A program made the position numbers and the translations under genes. Shown here piece after piece: positions 26,351 through 38,800 of a stretch of DNA of 64,000 bases (its first letter is position 1; each line of letters starts with the position of its first letter). The notes below the pieces were generated by a model. It had not been told where the DNA came from and made no database searches. It saw only the letters and a list, made by a program, of their open reading frames with translations. This DNA comes from Stercorarius parasiticus. Lineage: Eukaryota; Chordata; Aves; Charadriiformes; Stercorariidae. The stretch lies in the NCBI GenBank assembly GCA_013396915.1, contig VWZL01005133.1, forward strand, positions 4,859 to 68,858, given 5' to 3'.

Positions 26351-29300
26351 CAAGCTAGTTTACAAATCAACCTACCCCTGCAGAAGCAACTGTACAGCTC
26401 CAGTCACTGATGGTTTTGTGGCGTGCACCTATCAGCTGTGTCCCGGGTCAAACCACGGATATTTGCTTCTGTGGAAGAGCAGTGTGGGCTGTGAGCAGGA
26501 TTACTTTTTGGTTTTTTGAAGCCAATCTGCAGAAACATGAGTGCAGGTGTTGGGATAAACAGTAGACTGTCACCTTTTCCGGCTGACACTCTCACTTCAG
26601 TCTAGAGGCAACAGCAGAAATGGTGGAGGTTGCTGCCCTGGCTCACCCGACACAGGACTTGTTTGTGCTGTCACTTCTTCTTGCCCTTGGAGGGGCATGA
26701 AAGTCCCCGGAATTCTGTTCGTTTGTGCCTAAGACAGTCTGCAATCAAATAGATGAGTTTGGAAAAATTGCCATGAGATAAATGGAGAAACACCTCTGAG
26801 CTAGGATATCATCTCATTTGGGAAAAAAAAAAAAAAGACTTTGAAAAATCACAAATTCGGTTATTTCAGGATAAATGCTTATTCTGAAGAGGCTAACATC
26901 TGTCCAAGCTCCCTGGCAGTATCACTGCTGGGAAAGACTGTGTTTAGTTAATGCCAGGTTGGAGTTTGGCGTTATGTCTCTTCATTCTGTCATGAGCTTT
27001 TGGTGGTGGCAGATGCCTGCAGCTGACAACAGCAGTGGGAGGAGATGAGAAAGGCAGTGGGGATGTCCAAGGACCAGTTGTTTCCCTTTCCCTCCCTCAG
27101 CAGTTACCCACAGGCCCGTGACTTTGAGGTGGCTGTGGTCTTTTTATAAAACTTGGTTCAGATGGCGTGCATCTTTGCAATGAGAGCATGAGGAGGACCT
27201 TCTGCCTGGCACGAGCCACCAACACCAGAGCACAGGAAGGGAAGGGCTGGAATGAGCTGGAGGGCTTCAGATTCTTCATCAAGATGTTGGCAGAGCATTT
27301 CAGGGGAGGCAGGACGAGCAGCAGGAGGGAGAGGGGCCAGGGCTTCCTAGCAGAGAGCCCGGGGGGTGAGGCTGATGGCCCAGCAGACGTGCTCCATAAT
27401 GTGGTGGAAACTGCTATTCTATTAATAATCCCATTGTTTCAGCAAACCATCAACCTAGGGAGACTGCACTGAATCAGCGCTTTCTTTTCTTTTTTCTTTC
27501 TTGATTTAGTAACCCCGATTGCACAATCCGAGCGCAATCAGAGCTGCAGCAGGTGACGCTGCAGCAAGAAATGAAAGACGGCAGAAAGCAGGGTGGGGGC
27601 AGCGGCAGCAGGCGCACGCAAAGGCTGAGCCAGCTTGTCGATACACAATCTCTGACGTCCACGGCATGGCCGAGACCCCCGGCAACATGTGCACGGGGAG
27701 ATCTGCCGCCTGTTTGCACAGGCTGACATCCAGATGGAAGCACACCACGAGGCTCCCAGGCAGCCAGATGTTCACCTGACTGATGGGAATGTGGCAGCAC
27801 GTGGAGCTGCACGGGGCTACATCAACGAGAAATAAGGGGAGAATTAAATTTAACCAGCTGTGTAGGCAACTGCAGCTGGGGGGGAAAGTTGGGTGGGATC
27901 ATGACCTTCCAAAAATAGCTAAGTGGATTTTGAACTGGATTTTGAACATTGAAGCAGTGCAGATCAGGACTGTCAAAATTGAGGGTCTCTGTCCCCTGCT
28001 TTTGCACCCATGTCACCTGGGCCATTGAGAATGGCATGACCATGGGAGGTGGGAAAACATAGCCCTGAACTTCTTTCTCAGGGAAGGAGGGCACAAAGAT
28101 CTCATTGCACCTTTTGTCTTTTAGAATGGCTTTTGAAAACTACAGCTTCCAGCTTCTTTTTAATGCTTTTGAAGTAAAATAGATTTGCCTGCGAGTGTTG
28201 TTAAAAGCCTCTCTGCTGTAAATCTACTCTCTGCACCTGAATCACATCCATCCCTATAAACAACCACTTGGCAACACAAGTGCAGTCATGCCCAGCTCAT
28301 CACCTGGCCCAGCAAGAGCAGATGGCTTCCAGCTTGCACAGAGTGGTCAGCTGAGCCACCCAAACCATTAGAAATGGGCTGGATATGAGCCCTTACCCCA
28401 GTGGGGATGTGGTCCGTGAAGGGAGAGGACACACAGGTAGTTCCTATGGCTCGACTGATCCGTGGAGACCTCTCGAGCCACCCTAATTCAAGGGGGTATC
28501 TGAGCCCTTCACAATGAAGCTAATTATCCCAATTCCTAAGCAGTGTGTAACAGAATATATGATAACGAAGGACTCCTCTTCCTCCCTGCTGGTGCCAAAC
28601 CAAGTCACAGCTGCACAAGCACGTTTGAAAGGAGAATGCAGAAGTGGATTTAAAAATCCCCACATATTTTTTGTTTAAGCCCTTAAGACGTCCATACATC
28701 AGGTGCAGAACAGAGCGCTTCACTCAGCGCCGGGCCGTCACGGCATGGATTTCAAGCTCACATCTACCTGAAGCTTACACTGCGCGTCCTTCCATGGCCA
28801 CGCCAAGCGGCGAGGACCCAGAAGCCCTGTCGATGAGCACAGACCTGCAGCCCAGGAGAAGATCGTGTGATGGGGACTGCCCTGCACCTCAGAGAGGACA
28901 GCACACAGCGGGGGCAACATGGGTATGGAGGGCTCTGCCTGGCACCTACCAACGGCTCTCTGCTGCGGGCTTGGGTGAGTCATTTTGCTCCGCAAAATCA
29001 ACCCTGACAGAAATGGAGATGCCAAAACGCCAGATGAGGTGAGGTCTGCAGGGGTGGGTTTTACAGAACGCGAGCAAAGAAGTGGTGAGGTGATAGGAAT
29101 TCTGTCTGTGGAAAACGGGTCAGGGAGAAAGCAGGGGCTGGAGAGAGTCTCGGTAAGGAAACTGCAAGTGTCTCTTCTCCATTACATCCCAAACCCAATC
29201 GGGCTTCAGAATCCCCCACTCCACCACCATTTGCTTGTCTTTACAACTATTCCTGATTCTTTCCTTCCCCACACTTCAGTCACGCACCACCACCAAGTCG

Positions 29301-29540
29301 GCTTCACGTCCCTCCCAGGGGATGGATCTCCAAGCTAATGTTGTATCTGGGAGCTTCTTGGCTACGTGAGGAGGTTTACTTGTGTTAGGGGCAAAATGGC
29401 CACCTCATGCCCAAGCCCACTAAAGGGCAGAGATGTGGAAAAACTCAGGGTTGAACCTCTTGCAGGATCCTGCCAGAGGCTCCATGGACACGGTGTCCCC
29501 AAAAGAGCGCACAAGAGCAGCTGAACATCTTAGCTGTGGG
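26351..29540. other. Intergenic DNA upstream of MARCO, nothing firm recognised
   Basis: No exon series was found upstream of the MARCO promoter. There is a 15-nt A run near 26822-26836. An open frame of 132 codons at 28644-29042 ends about 550 bp before the TATA box but has no recognisable domain and no splice logic linking it to MARCO. Confidence 0.45.
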
Positions 29541-29589
29541 ATTTTTTTGAGGAACTGTTTGAATTACCACATCAGAGTTCTCACAAGTC

Positions 29590-29596
29590 TATAAAA
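29590..29596 (+). promoter_or_regulatory. TATA box of the MARCO promoter
   Basis: TATAAAA stands 123 bp before the inferred start codon, which predicts transcription starting near 29620 and a 5' leader of about 100 nt. A GAGGAA core at 29549-29554, about 40 bp upstream, resembles a PU.1/ETS site, which would fit a macrophage gene. The TATA match is seen directly; its use and the ETS role are inference. Confidence 0.55.
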
Positions 29597-29718
29597 ACTG
29601 AGCAGATAGGGAAAGCATATCAGAAAGCATATCAAATCTGGAGGCAGATAGGAAGTCCCTTCATTTCTCTATTGTCCGTAGTCTGACAAGGCTTTAGGTC
29701 AGCCACAAGAAATTTGTC

Positions 29719-29833
29719 ATGAAAATTAAAGACGGATATGGGGAAGATGGAAATTCAAGTGATATGAACACTTCCAGTATTTCAGACAAGATTGGGTTTG
29801 CCTCAGCTACTACTACAACCTTTCAGATAAGTG
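29719..29833 (+). CDS. MARCO: MARCO exon 1: start codon and cytoplasmic tail
   Basis: Codes for residues 1-38 and the first base of codon 39. The ATG has a purine at -3 and an in-frame stop at 29695, so it is the first start in its frame. The exon ends at a GT donor in phase 1, and the split codon becomes Glu with exon 2. The tail is rich in Ser and Thr and ends Phe-Gln-Ile-Ser-Glu-Pro, resembling the Phe-Glu-Ile-Asn-Val-Pro of human MARCO at the same junction. Internal-ATG alternatives would lose most of the tail. Confidence 0.85.
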
Positions 29834-32800
29834 GTAAGGTTTCTTTTTATTAAATGGATTGATATGGATTTTATCTGGTCTATGAAGAAAGCAGCGCATA
29901 AAAATGAAATACTGTATTTATACTGTATATTAAATGCTTTTTACAGTGATTTTGCTACTAAATCAGCTGACCATTTACAAATAGAAGTATTGTAGAAAGT
30001 GTCCTTTCTACCCCAAATCTGATGCTGAGCACCAGAAAAAAATTAGTTCTTTTCCTGTTTTAGAGAATGCCTAATTTCACTGAGTAAAACTTTCATGTCT
30101 TAATAATTAAGATACCGAAATCACCAGATCAAACAAAAAAATTTAAGTTTACGAGTTTTTAGCTGAATATAAATAGTCCATTGCTGACTAAACCATTCTA
30201 TTGTAAAACTAATTAAATCATTGTACTCTTTTAAAGCTAAGACTTGAAACTTCTGATTACATTACTTTGAAAAAAACTCAATTAAGGGTAACTTACTGAA
30301 TGTCTGAAGTAGTCATTAATGCTTCTGAAACACTTTTTTCTCCCTAAAGGCCAAAATTTGACAAAGCGGTTTATTTCTTTTACACTTGCTGGTGACAGTT
30401 TGTTTTAAATGTTACGACTTGTTTTCCTTTGTTCTGCGGTTCAGTTTATTATTGATTTTTCATTTGTTTCGATGTATATGTGCCCCACTGTTGGAATCAC
30501 ATGTACGCGGCACTCTGGATGGAGAGGGCATGTGCTTTGAGCAATCTTCTTTGAAGGTGGCTAAAAGGGATGGAAACAGGGAGTTTGTTGATGCAGAAAG
30601 GGAAGAGCTATATCATGCTGCTATAGGCTGGATTAAGGCTTGATGGAAGGGAGCTGGTTAAATAGGCTAAGGAAAAGAGGGCCAAGTGAGTTGCAGTGCA
30701 AAGGCCGGGTGGGAGGAAAGCAGCCTGCCCTGCCTGCAGGACCTGCCGGTCTCACAGAGGGACCTTGCGGCTCCCTGTTGCGGGAAAGCACTGCTAATTT
30801 ATCATGGCCAAGCCTGAAATGGCTGGAAGTGACCAGAATTTGTAGCGGGAGAGATGTGAGAGGGTGTCTACCCTGCTTCTGTTGGTTTTTAGAGCCTCGA
30901 AGCCAGAGAAAGCCATCCCCGTGCTTTGCTCGGGCGGTCCTCGGCGCCTACCTGCTGCTGCTGACGGCTGGCCAGGTGCTGCTGGCGTACAAAGGTAATG
31001 CTGCAACCTTACCGCGGGCTTGCCATCAAACGGCAGCGTTGCTGGGTGCTCTCAGGGGGCACGGGCGAGCGGGGATGAGCACACCAATAGGAAACCTCAG
31101 AGGGAGCGCAGGCACTCCTCTGCAGACCACAAGCCAAAGCAGCTGCTGCAGGAAACCATTCCCCCACCCTCTATGTGTGCTTTGCATTTGCAAAAGCACT
31201 CCTGGCTGCAGCAAGGACCGGCACACGAAAACCACCTCCCTGGGTCAAACGGTGGTGGTGTTTAACCCCAGGTGTCCTTCACGGGTGCCGAGAAGCTGCT
31301 CTGCAGAACAGGTATTTCCAAGCTGGATCAGGCAGGGAATATTCACTGAATGGGCCTTTTGTTTCCTCAGTGTTTAAGATGCAGAGAGAGATATTGAAAT
31401 TTCAAGAACTAAATACCTCCTATACAGAAGAGATTCTGGAAAGCTCCTTTGCCAACAAACTGCTGTTGGAGAGAAACTCTTCAGAGAAGCACATGGGACA
31501 TGAAGAAAACTGGAGGAGAAGCTTAGAAGAGGAAATCACCATAATTAAAAGCAGCAATGCAAACCTGATGATGATGATGAACAACATCACCCTGATTGCA
31601 GGTATGGTTCCATTTCTCCATGCTGTCTGTATAGCGGGGAGAGCTGGTTCTTCTGTACAATGTCAAAGCTGGGCCAAAAAAATGGTTCAGATGAACAAAT
31701 AAATGAGCCAAGATTTGGTCTTCCTGTCAGTTATTGATGCCCCAGTGCCCAGGGTTGGATGCTGGCTCCAATGTCCTAGACGGGGAGCTGGACATACCTG
31801 GAGGAGTTGGAATACAGCCCCACGCAGCCCTCCCAGACCCCATTGTAGCTGCACACACAGCTCAGGCTGCTCTTCCCTCCCGTAACTTGTAGACTTGGGC
31901 TCTGGGTGCCCTCCAAAAGGGTGGTGCCTTCAGTCCAGACCTCAAGCCTATCAACCCCAAACTGGTATGTCCTTCATCAAGTGTTGACTACTGAAAAATA
32001 TCCATTAAATATTTATTTCAGGACGTCCTGGATGCAAAGGAGATCCTGGTCCACCAGGTATGTTGGTAAATGAGCCATAAAAAACTTTTCCTCTTTTTCT
32101 CTCTCTTTTTTCCCCTAAGAAACCTGAAGTCAGGATACGGGATTTCAGTCCTTAGACCCAGATCCTACCCCATGTGCAAACACCCAGTGCTCTGGCTCTA
32201 GGGAGACTTGCTGCACCTTTTGACTGATCCCCCAGGAGCCTCGGCTTGCCCAAGTGCTCCTGCAGAGGTCAGTGACCACCATGAGGGAGCATTTTGGCTC
32301 TGCTTCCTCAAAGCTACCCCACCAGAAAACCTAGGGGTGATGGAAGAACTGTACCTGGTTGTTATCCGCAATAACCATCCCAAATCTCCATGTGAGACAA
32401 GAGAGGACCAGTGAGGGGGTTTATATGCATCCCACAACCAGTGGACAGCTGGGCTTTCTGTCCCAGACATAGCAAGTCCTGCTGTCCAGCTCCCTCCAGG
32501 ACAACTCAAGGCAACCTCCCCAAACCTTGCTCTATAGGGCCCCAGCTGAACAGTGCGTGTAACAAACACTGACAGATTTGGGACCTTTTTCCACGCTGTC
32601 ACTGGGGAAATGACCACACAGACTCAGGAATGAGCTGGGTGCAAGTTCTCCCCTCCACAGCCATGAACAAGCTGTGCCCTGGGTATTTGGGGTTTTGGGG
32701 TAGAACTACATCCACTGCAGGAGATAAATGTCTGCCCGCTGTGAGGATGCAGCAAGTCCTGATCTAATGTTGGCTCTGCTTTGAGCAGAGGCTGGACTAG

Positions 32801-35800
32801 GCAATGTCCAGAGAAACTAGAGTTTCTATGAAACTATGATGATGATCTAAGATGCAACCCTTGTTAGGTCAGGTCTGTATCTCATCCATCCTTAGTTCTT
32901 GGCTACACCAATGAGCTTTTCTGAAGAAAAAAAATTAATACCTTTTTTTAAAAAAATCATGTTTTCATATCTCCCTGGCTGCACTTACAACACTGAAACA
33001 GCACCTCACGCCAAGCACCATTATTATACATCAGAGCCCAATCATTCAGTGCATTTTCAGGAAAGATCTCCCCAAAGGTCCCCATGAGCTGGGCTTGGCT
33101 GAAGGACAGCTGGCCCCTGCCCAGCCACGCACTCAGCTGAGCTCCACGGACTTTGCTCAAACGGTTGTGCTCGTCCCTGCCAGCTGAAGATTGGCCTCAG
33201 TGGTGACAGAAGGTGCATGCACAAAGGATGATTAAAAAATTCAACTCTTCTTCTTAGCCATTACTGCGAATAGATGATGTGTGTCAGCTGATATATGTAC
33301 TTTACATCTCAGGGCTACAGGGACCACCAGGGACAAAGGGAGACCAAGGAATCCAAGGTAAGGCTTTTCTGACACCTGAATTACTTCTGTGGATGAACGT
33401 AAAGCAGCTTTATGGATGATTTTATGGCCAGTCTTGTCCTCAATCAAGGTGTAAGTCAGTAGGAACGTCATTGGAGTTCAAGGAAATAAGCCTATGCAAA
33501 ATTAATGCGAACAAAAGCAGAACTTAGCTGGAAAAATTCTTATTTTAAAAGTCAACGTGCACCGGTCATGGTAGTCTGATTCCTCGCTGCCCACAGCACC
33601 ACTCTCAAGTGCACAGAGAGCAGAGTGTGGCTCATGCCTGCAGCTGAGCTGCATGGCCTGTGGCTGACGTTCACTAGACACGACACCCCACAAGGCATCA
33701 GAAAAGTGGTGTTGTTCTTGCAGGCTTACGTGGACTGCAGGGTGAGAAGGGGAGCAAAGGAGATCCTGGTCCTGCCGGCCCAAGTGGTGAACCAGGGGTG
33801 AGAGGAGAAAAAGGAGACGCAGGGCCTGCAGGTAAGACTTCTTCACTGTGTCAATATTTTTAAGATTCTCCCATGTATTCTTGTTTAAACTCGTTCTACT
33901 TAAAACACCAGAAGAAGTCTTTATAGGTCAGATATTTCATAAAAATCCAGCTTGCCAGCCAATGAGGGAGCTGATCTGAAGGGATTTCATTTCATGCCAT
34001 GCTCCAGCAAAACTCCCAAAGGAGGTCTGGGGGAAGAGGACATGCAAAATGTTGCACCATGGAAGTGTCTCTATAGAGCAACCTTTATCTAATGAAAGCC
34101 ACAGGTATTCAATTATCAGCCTATCCCAGCTTATAGCAGCGATGTTTGCAGTAGGATTTTCATGGTATAAAATAACACAATATAATTTATATGCACAAGC
34201 ACGTGGATGTTAGTCCTCACTTTAGCAAAACCTATTTCTGAGAACTTTGTATCTTGTATAAGCCTTTTATACACCTTAAGTAGAAGAGTTAGGCACCGTG
34301 TTTCTCCTATGTAACGTTCATTAGTGGGAATCTCCTGGATAGTGGTTATTCAGTGGTCTCCCGAGGGCTGCACCCAGAGAGGAAAGGCTGAAAGTAGGAT
34401 AGCAAAAGAGGGTGTGTGTGGCGCAGACCAGGGAGGATGGTTGGACAGGCTGATTAGAGCTTCCTCAGATCTTCCATCAGATCCCACACGCACCAGTGCG
34501 CTCATTAGCACAAGTTGCTCCAGAAGAGAAACGTGAAAGTAGGAGGAATATCAAAAGGTGAGGATTTGGGGATAATTCTGGAGCAGAAGGATGAAGGAGA
34601 TGTCACTCTTTAAGTGAGTCACTTTCAAGTAATTCAGCTCTTTCAGAGCATGCTGATCACCTATTCAAAGAATAGAAGGCTAAGGGGAGATGTGGGAATT
34701 CCCCGGAAGCACAGGAGTGGGATGTGCTGTTCTTATCTCCACTGTGGTGAGGAGAAGGGAAGGGTTCAGACTGCAGTAAGAGATATTTAGCTAGAGAAGA
34801 CAACATTCTAGAGGTAGGGATAGTTTGGGGAATAGACTAGGGAAGTATCACGGCACCACTGCAAGGCTTTAATAGCAGGGCAAACATTTGGCCAGATAGT
34901 CTGGCAGAGGCAGCGGTGATTCAGACAGACTTGTGAGGTGCCATCCAGCCCTGTCCTCCTACAGCTTTACAGGAATGGTACTAATGGTAAATGTGGGTGT
35001 GAGGCCAAGCCCTGCTACTGCTGCAGGTAGACGGAGGTGCTCCACTGGCAGCAAATCTGGTTTGGTTTGGTTTTGTTGTTTTTTTTTTTTTAATTTACAA
35101 ACATGTGCTGTGCTGTTTGGTAGGTCTCCAAGGACAGAAAGGCGAAATGGGCAAGAAGGGAGACCCTGGACCTCGTGGACCCATGGGTCCTCAGGGACAT
35201 CAAGGAATCCCAGGACTGCCGGGTTTCAATGGTAAGTGCAGAGGACACAGTGCAACCATCAGCACACGCGTGCTGTGGTGGAGGGCTGCCCTAGCTGAAG
35301 CGTTTGGCTAAGCCTTGTTAGCACAGATGTTATGATGTTGTTACAGGTAGCACGGGGGAGCCTGGACATCCTGGGCAGAAAGGAGAGCCAGGTAAGCAGT
35401 ACAGAAGGTGCAGTTTCTTCTAGACATAAGACACAAATCTCTTTTAGATGGTGCTTCATGACAAGAAAACTGCAGCCAGGCTAGATTCCAGCATGGGTAA
35501 GAGAAGATGATGGTAAGATGAAGAAACCATGCCAACGTTATGCAAACCCATCCCACAGCCTTGGCTTTCTCATCTGGACCCCACTCACTGTACAGGAGCA
35601 CGAGAGGGAAAGGAGGATCCTGTACTGTGGAGGCCCCTGTCCTCCTACCTGACATGTCTGCACACACAAGGGCAGAATTTGGCTGCTCTTTTTGGAAAGC
35701 CCATGTGCCTCTCAAGGCTGAGAGTCTTCAAGGACCTGGGTCCTTACAGCCTTTCACTCCAGGCCATCACTCACTGCACTGATAAGATTAGCGTTGCCAG

Positions 35801-38800
35801 GGGAGGATTGCACTTTGGAGAGGCCCAGCCTTTGTTTTGCCTTCAGAGGGTCAACTCGATCTGCACAGTGCAGGGCATGGTGATTGCACTGTCTTTCTTT
35901 TTTCTCCTTCATATGTTGTGTTGCATTTCACATGTGCTGCTTTTGCTCAACCTCAAGGCATAACTGGACAACGTGGACCTGTGGGAAGTCCTGGTCTCGA
36001 AGGCAGACCTGGTCAGAAAGGGGACAAGGGGGACCACGGGCCCAGTGGTAGTCCAGGTACAACGCTACTCAAACCTGTAACTCACTGACCTCCTACTCTG
36101 GCCTCACTTTGTGTGATAGCTTTGCCCTTACTGATTTGTTTTTAATTTTAGGAATACCAGGCATTGCGGGACTCAAAGGTGAAAAAGGAGACAAAGGAGT
36201 AACAGGTACTTTACATATAATATATGTAAATAATAAATTAAACAGGTTTGGGGTCGACAACACACACCATGCAGACACTGCAAAGGGATCTACAACAGCA
36301 AGGAGATTTGTTGAGTCCTGTTCTTGGAGCCCCAACACATCCCAGTGTGCCATGGTGGTCCTGGCCCTCTGCCAGACTGCCAAGGGGGTAGCTGCTCACT
36401 GGAGGGGTTGTTTCAACCACCTGTGACGTGCACGAGGAGGTGATGTTGCCTGTATTTTTGTATAAATAGAAAATGCACAAACAAGGCAGCAGTTTAAAAA
36501 GAAACAAACAACAGCCTCCCTACCCTGGAGCTAAAGAGAATTTTACTGGCTGTAAATCTGATGGGGAAGGGTATTCACTAGCAGGCATCTGTCCTGGCCT
36601 CCTCTGTAGCATTGCAGGAAGGCGTATCTTCAGAGGTCAACCTGGAGCACATAGCCTAGGCCTTTTCTTTGACCTTCCATCTGAAGAAGTCCACCTGTCT
36701 GTCCCAGGCACCCAAACAATAGGGTGACAGGCTGCAGTACGAGCCTATTCCGGTGTATTTCTCTTGAATCAACCTTTTTAACCCTGAATTTATATAGTGC
36801 ACACAACCTCTGATCTCCATCAGGAGGTGACAACAGTTCAATGCACCCTCCTGCATTCACTGATACCTGGATGATAGGGATGGGAGTCACCTGGCCCAAC
36901 GTTATGTGCTTACATATGTCTCATGCACATAAATTTACATCTCTAGGCTCTCTATATGGTCAGTAAAGACCCACCCAGAGGGTGGTCTGTCCCATCAGTG
37001 GAGTTTAGGGTATGAAATAAATGACCAGAAGTTGACCTCCTTCAGGAGAAGATGACTCTCCAATGCCTGTATTTTCTGTATTGACAAGGTCTGCGCTGAG
37101 TATAATGGGAAACAAGACACCTGCTTCAGAAGTAGATGCCTATAGTGTAGATAGCTAAACAAGACGAATGGAAATCCATCACAAATACTAGCTTGTATAA
37201 GCTTGTATAAATTTATAAATATCTGTCTTATACATTTTTGTTTTCTGTTTTCATGTTCTTAGGTCCTCCAGGGCAAAAGGGAATGAAGGGAGACCAGGGC
37301 CTGCCAGGTAATCCCTTGTTTGACAACATGACTTACTCTGGTGATGCAAAGCACTTTAAATGCCATGTTCCACTTCTCTGCGTCAACGTGAAATGCTCAT
37401 CACGGTCTTTCCTTGGGAAGGGACAAAAACAATTACTTTCTTGCTTTCCACTCAGGCATCCCAGGCCCAACTGGTGCAAAAGGAAGCAAGGGTGATAATG
37501 GTCCGAAAGGAGATCCAGGAGTAAAAGGTGCCAAGGGAGACCCTGGATTACCTGGTAAGGCTGTTTGCCACGGGCTCTGTGGAGCTGACGGTGCGTTTGA
37601 GTTTGGCACTGTATGTCACAGACTGGCACAAGATGCTCTGGGGCACATTTATAGAGCTCATGTGGAGGAACTCGACAGACAGATCAGTCTTCCCAGGAGG
37701 TCAATGTGCAGAGCGTCACATTTTACACCTTGGGAGCTGTGCTAAAAAACACGCAATTGAACAGATGCATTAAGTTTTCTCTAGCTCCCGATCTCACAGA
37801 AAACTGGAACAATCCATGCTCCTCTTTGCTTTGTACAGAGGTGTCCTGCAGCATACCATGCCGCTAGGATAAATCCCATGTAAATGTGGCAGTCAGGAAC
37901 ACAGAATCAGAAAGAACAGGGCTATTTAACTACACCTGTCTAATTGTAGGACTCGAGAATAGACAGTTCAAAAGGGCCAACACTGCACCTACTCCCCATC
38001 CTCATTCCCCTTCCTTTCCAGTCACAGAATGCTTCCCAAAACCCTAAGACCTGCACTGAAAAAAACCCCAAACTGTAGTTACAACAGGCCATGGGAAGCA
38101 AGCAAGCAGAATGCTTCCAAAAACCCCAAGACCTGCAGTGAAAAATACTCCAAACTGTAGTTAGAACAGGCCATGGGAAGCAAGCAATTCTCCAGATACT
38201 GTTTAATTGTTCACACAGAAGGGTACAAGAGTCCTCAGAAATAAAATAAACTAGAGCCTGCATGGGGCTCCTCCCTGCACTCCTCTTCTGGAACTTTGCC
38301 TATGGAGGAGGGGAAAAGTGTAACTGGGGTGACCCCAGGTTAGGGACTGCCCTCTGGGCGGGTCGCATATCCTGTCCCCAGAAGGAGACAGCAATGTCTG
38401 CTTTGTGGAGATAGCTTTCAGGGGAAGAGCTCATTGGGTTTTTTCAAACACACCTGCTCTCAAGACCAGGATGTTACACAGAAATGTGTAGGACTCTTGG
38501 GAGTGGCTTTCTGCTGTCCTGTGGCAGCACCTAGAGAACAAGCCTCATGTTGTAGATCTTCCTGCAAATACTTTGGGAGATATCATGCCTGCCTCTGGAG
38601 AACCCAAAGGCTATCAGCGATGTTATTTTACAGGTAGTGGTGGGAATAAGATACATTTCCCATGAGTGAGTGGATGGGATTTTGCAAGTGGCCCTTTTCT
38701 TGGGTCACATGTAAGGAAGCCTTTGCTGTATGTTATCCAACTTTTCTTGCCGTGTTTCTTTTACATACTCTTAGTCACTTCAGAGGGTCCATTCCACAAG

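Noticed and set aside
28644..29042. 132-codon frame just upstream of MARCO as an alternative first exon
   Set aside because: It lies upstream of the TATA box, has no phase-1 donor that would join MARCO exon 2 sensibly, and encodes nothing recognisable.
30640..31377. 245-codon plus-strand open frame covering MARCO exon 2
   Set aside because: It reads through a good acceptor before exon 2 and a good donor after it. Only the middle 102 nt is coding; the rest is intron. The true start is in exon 1 at 29719.
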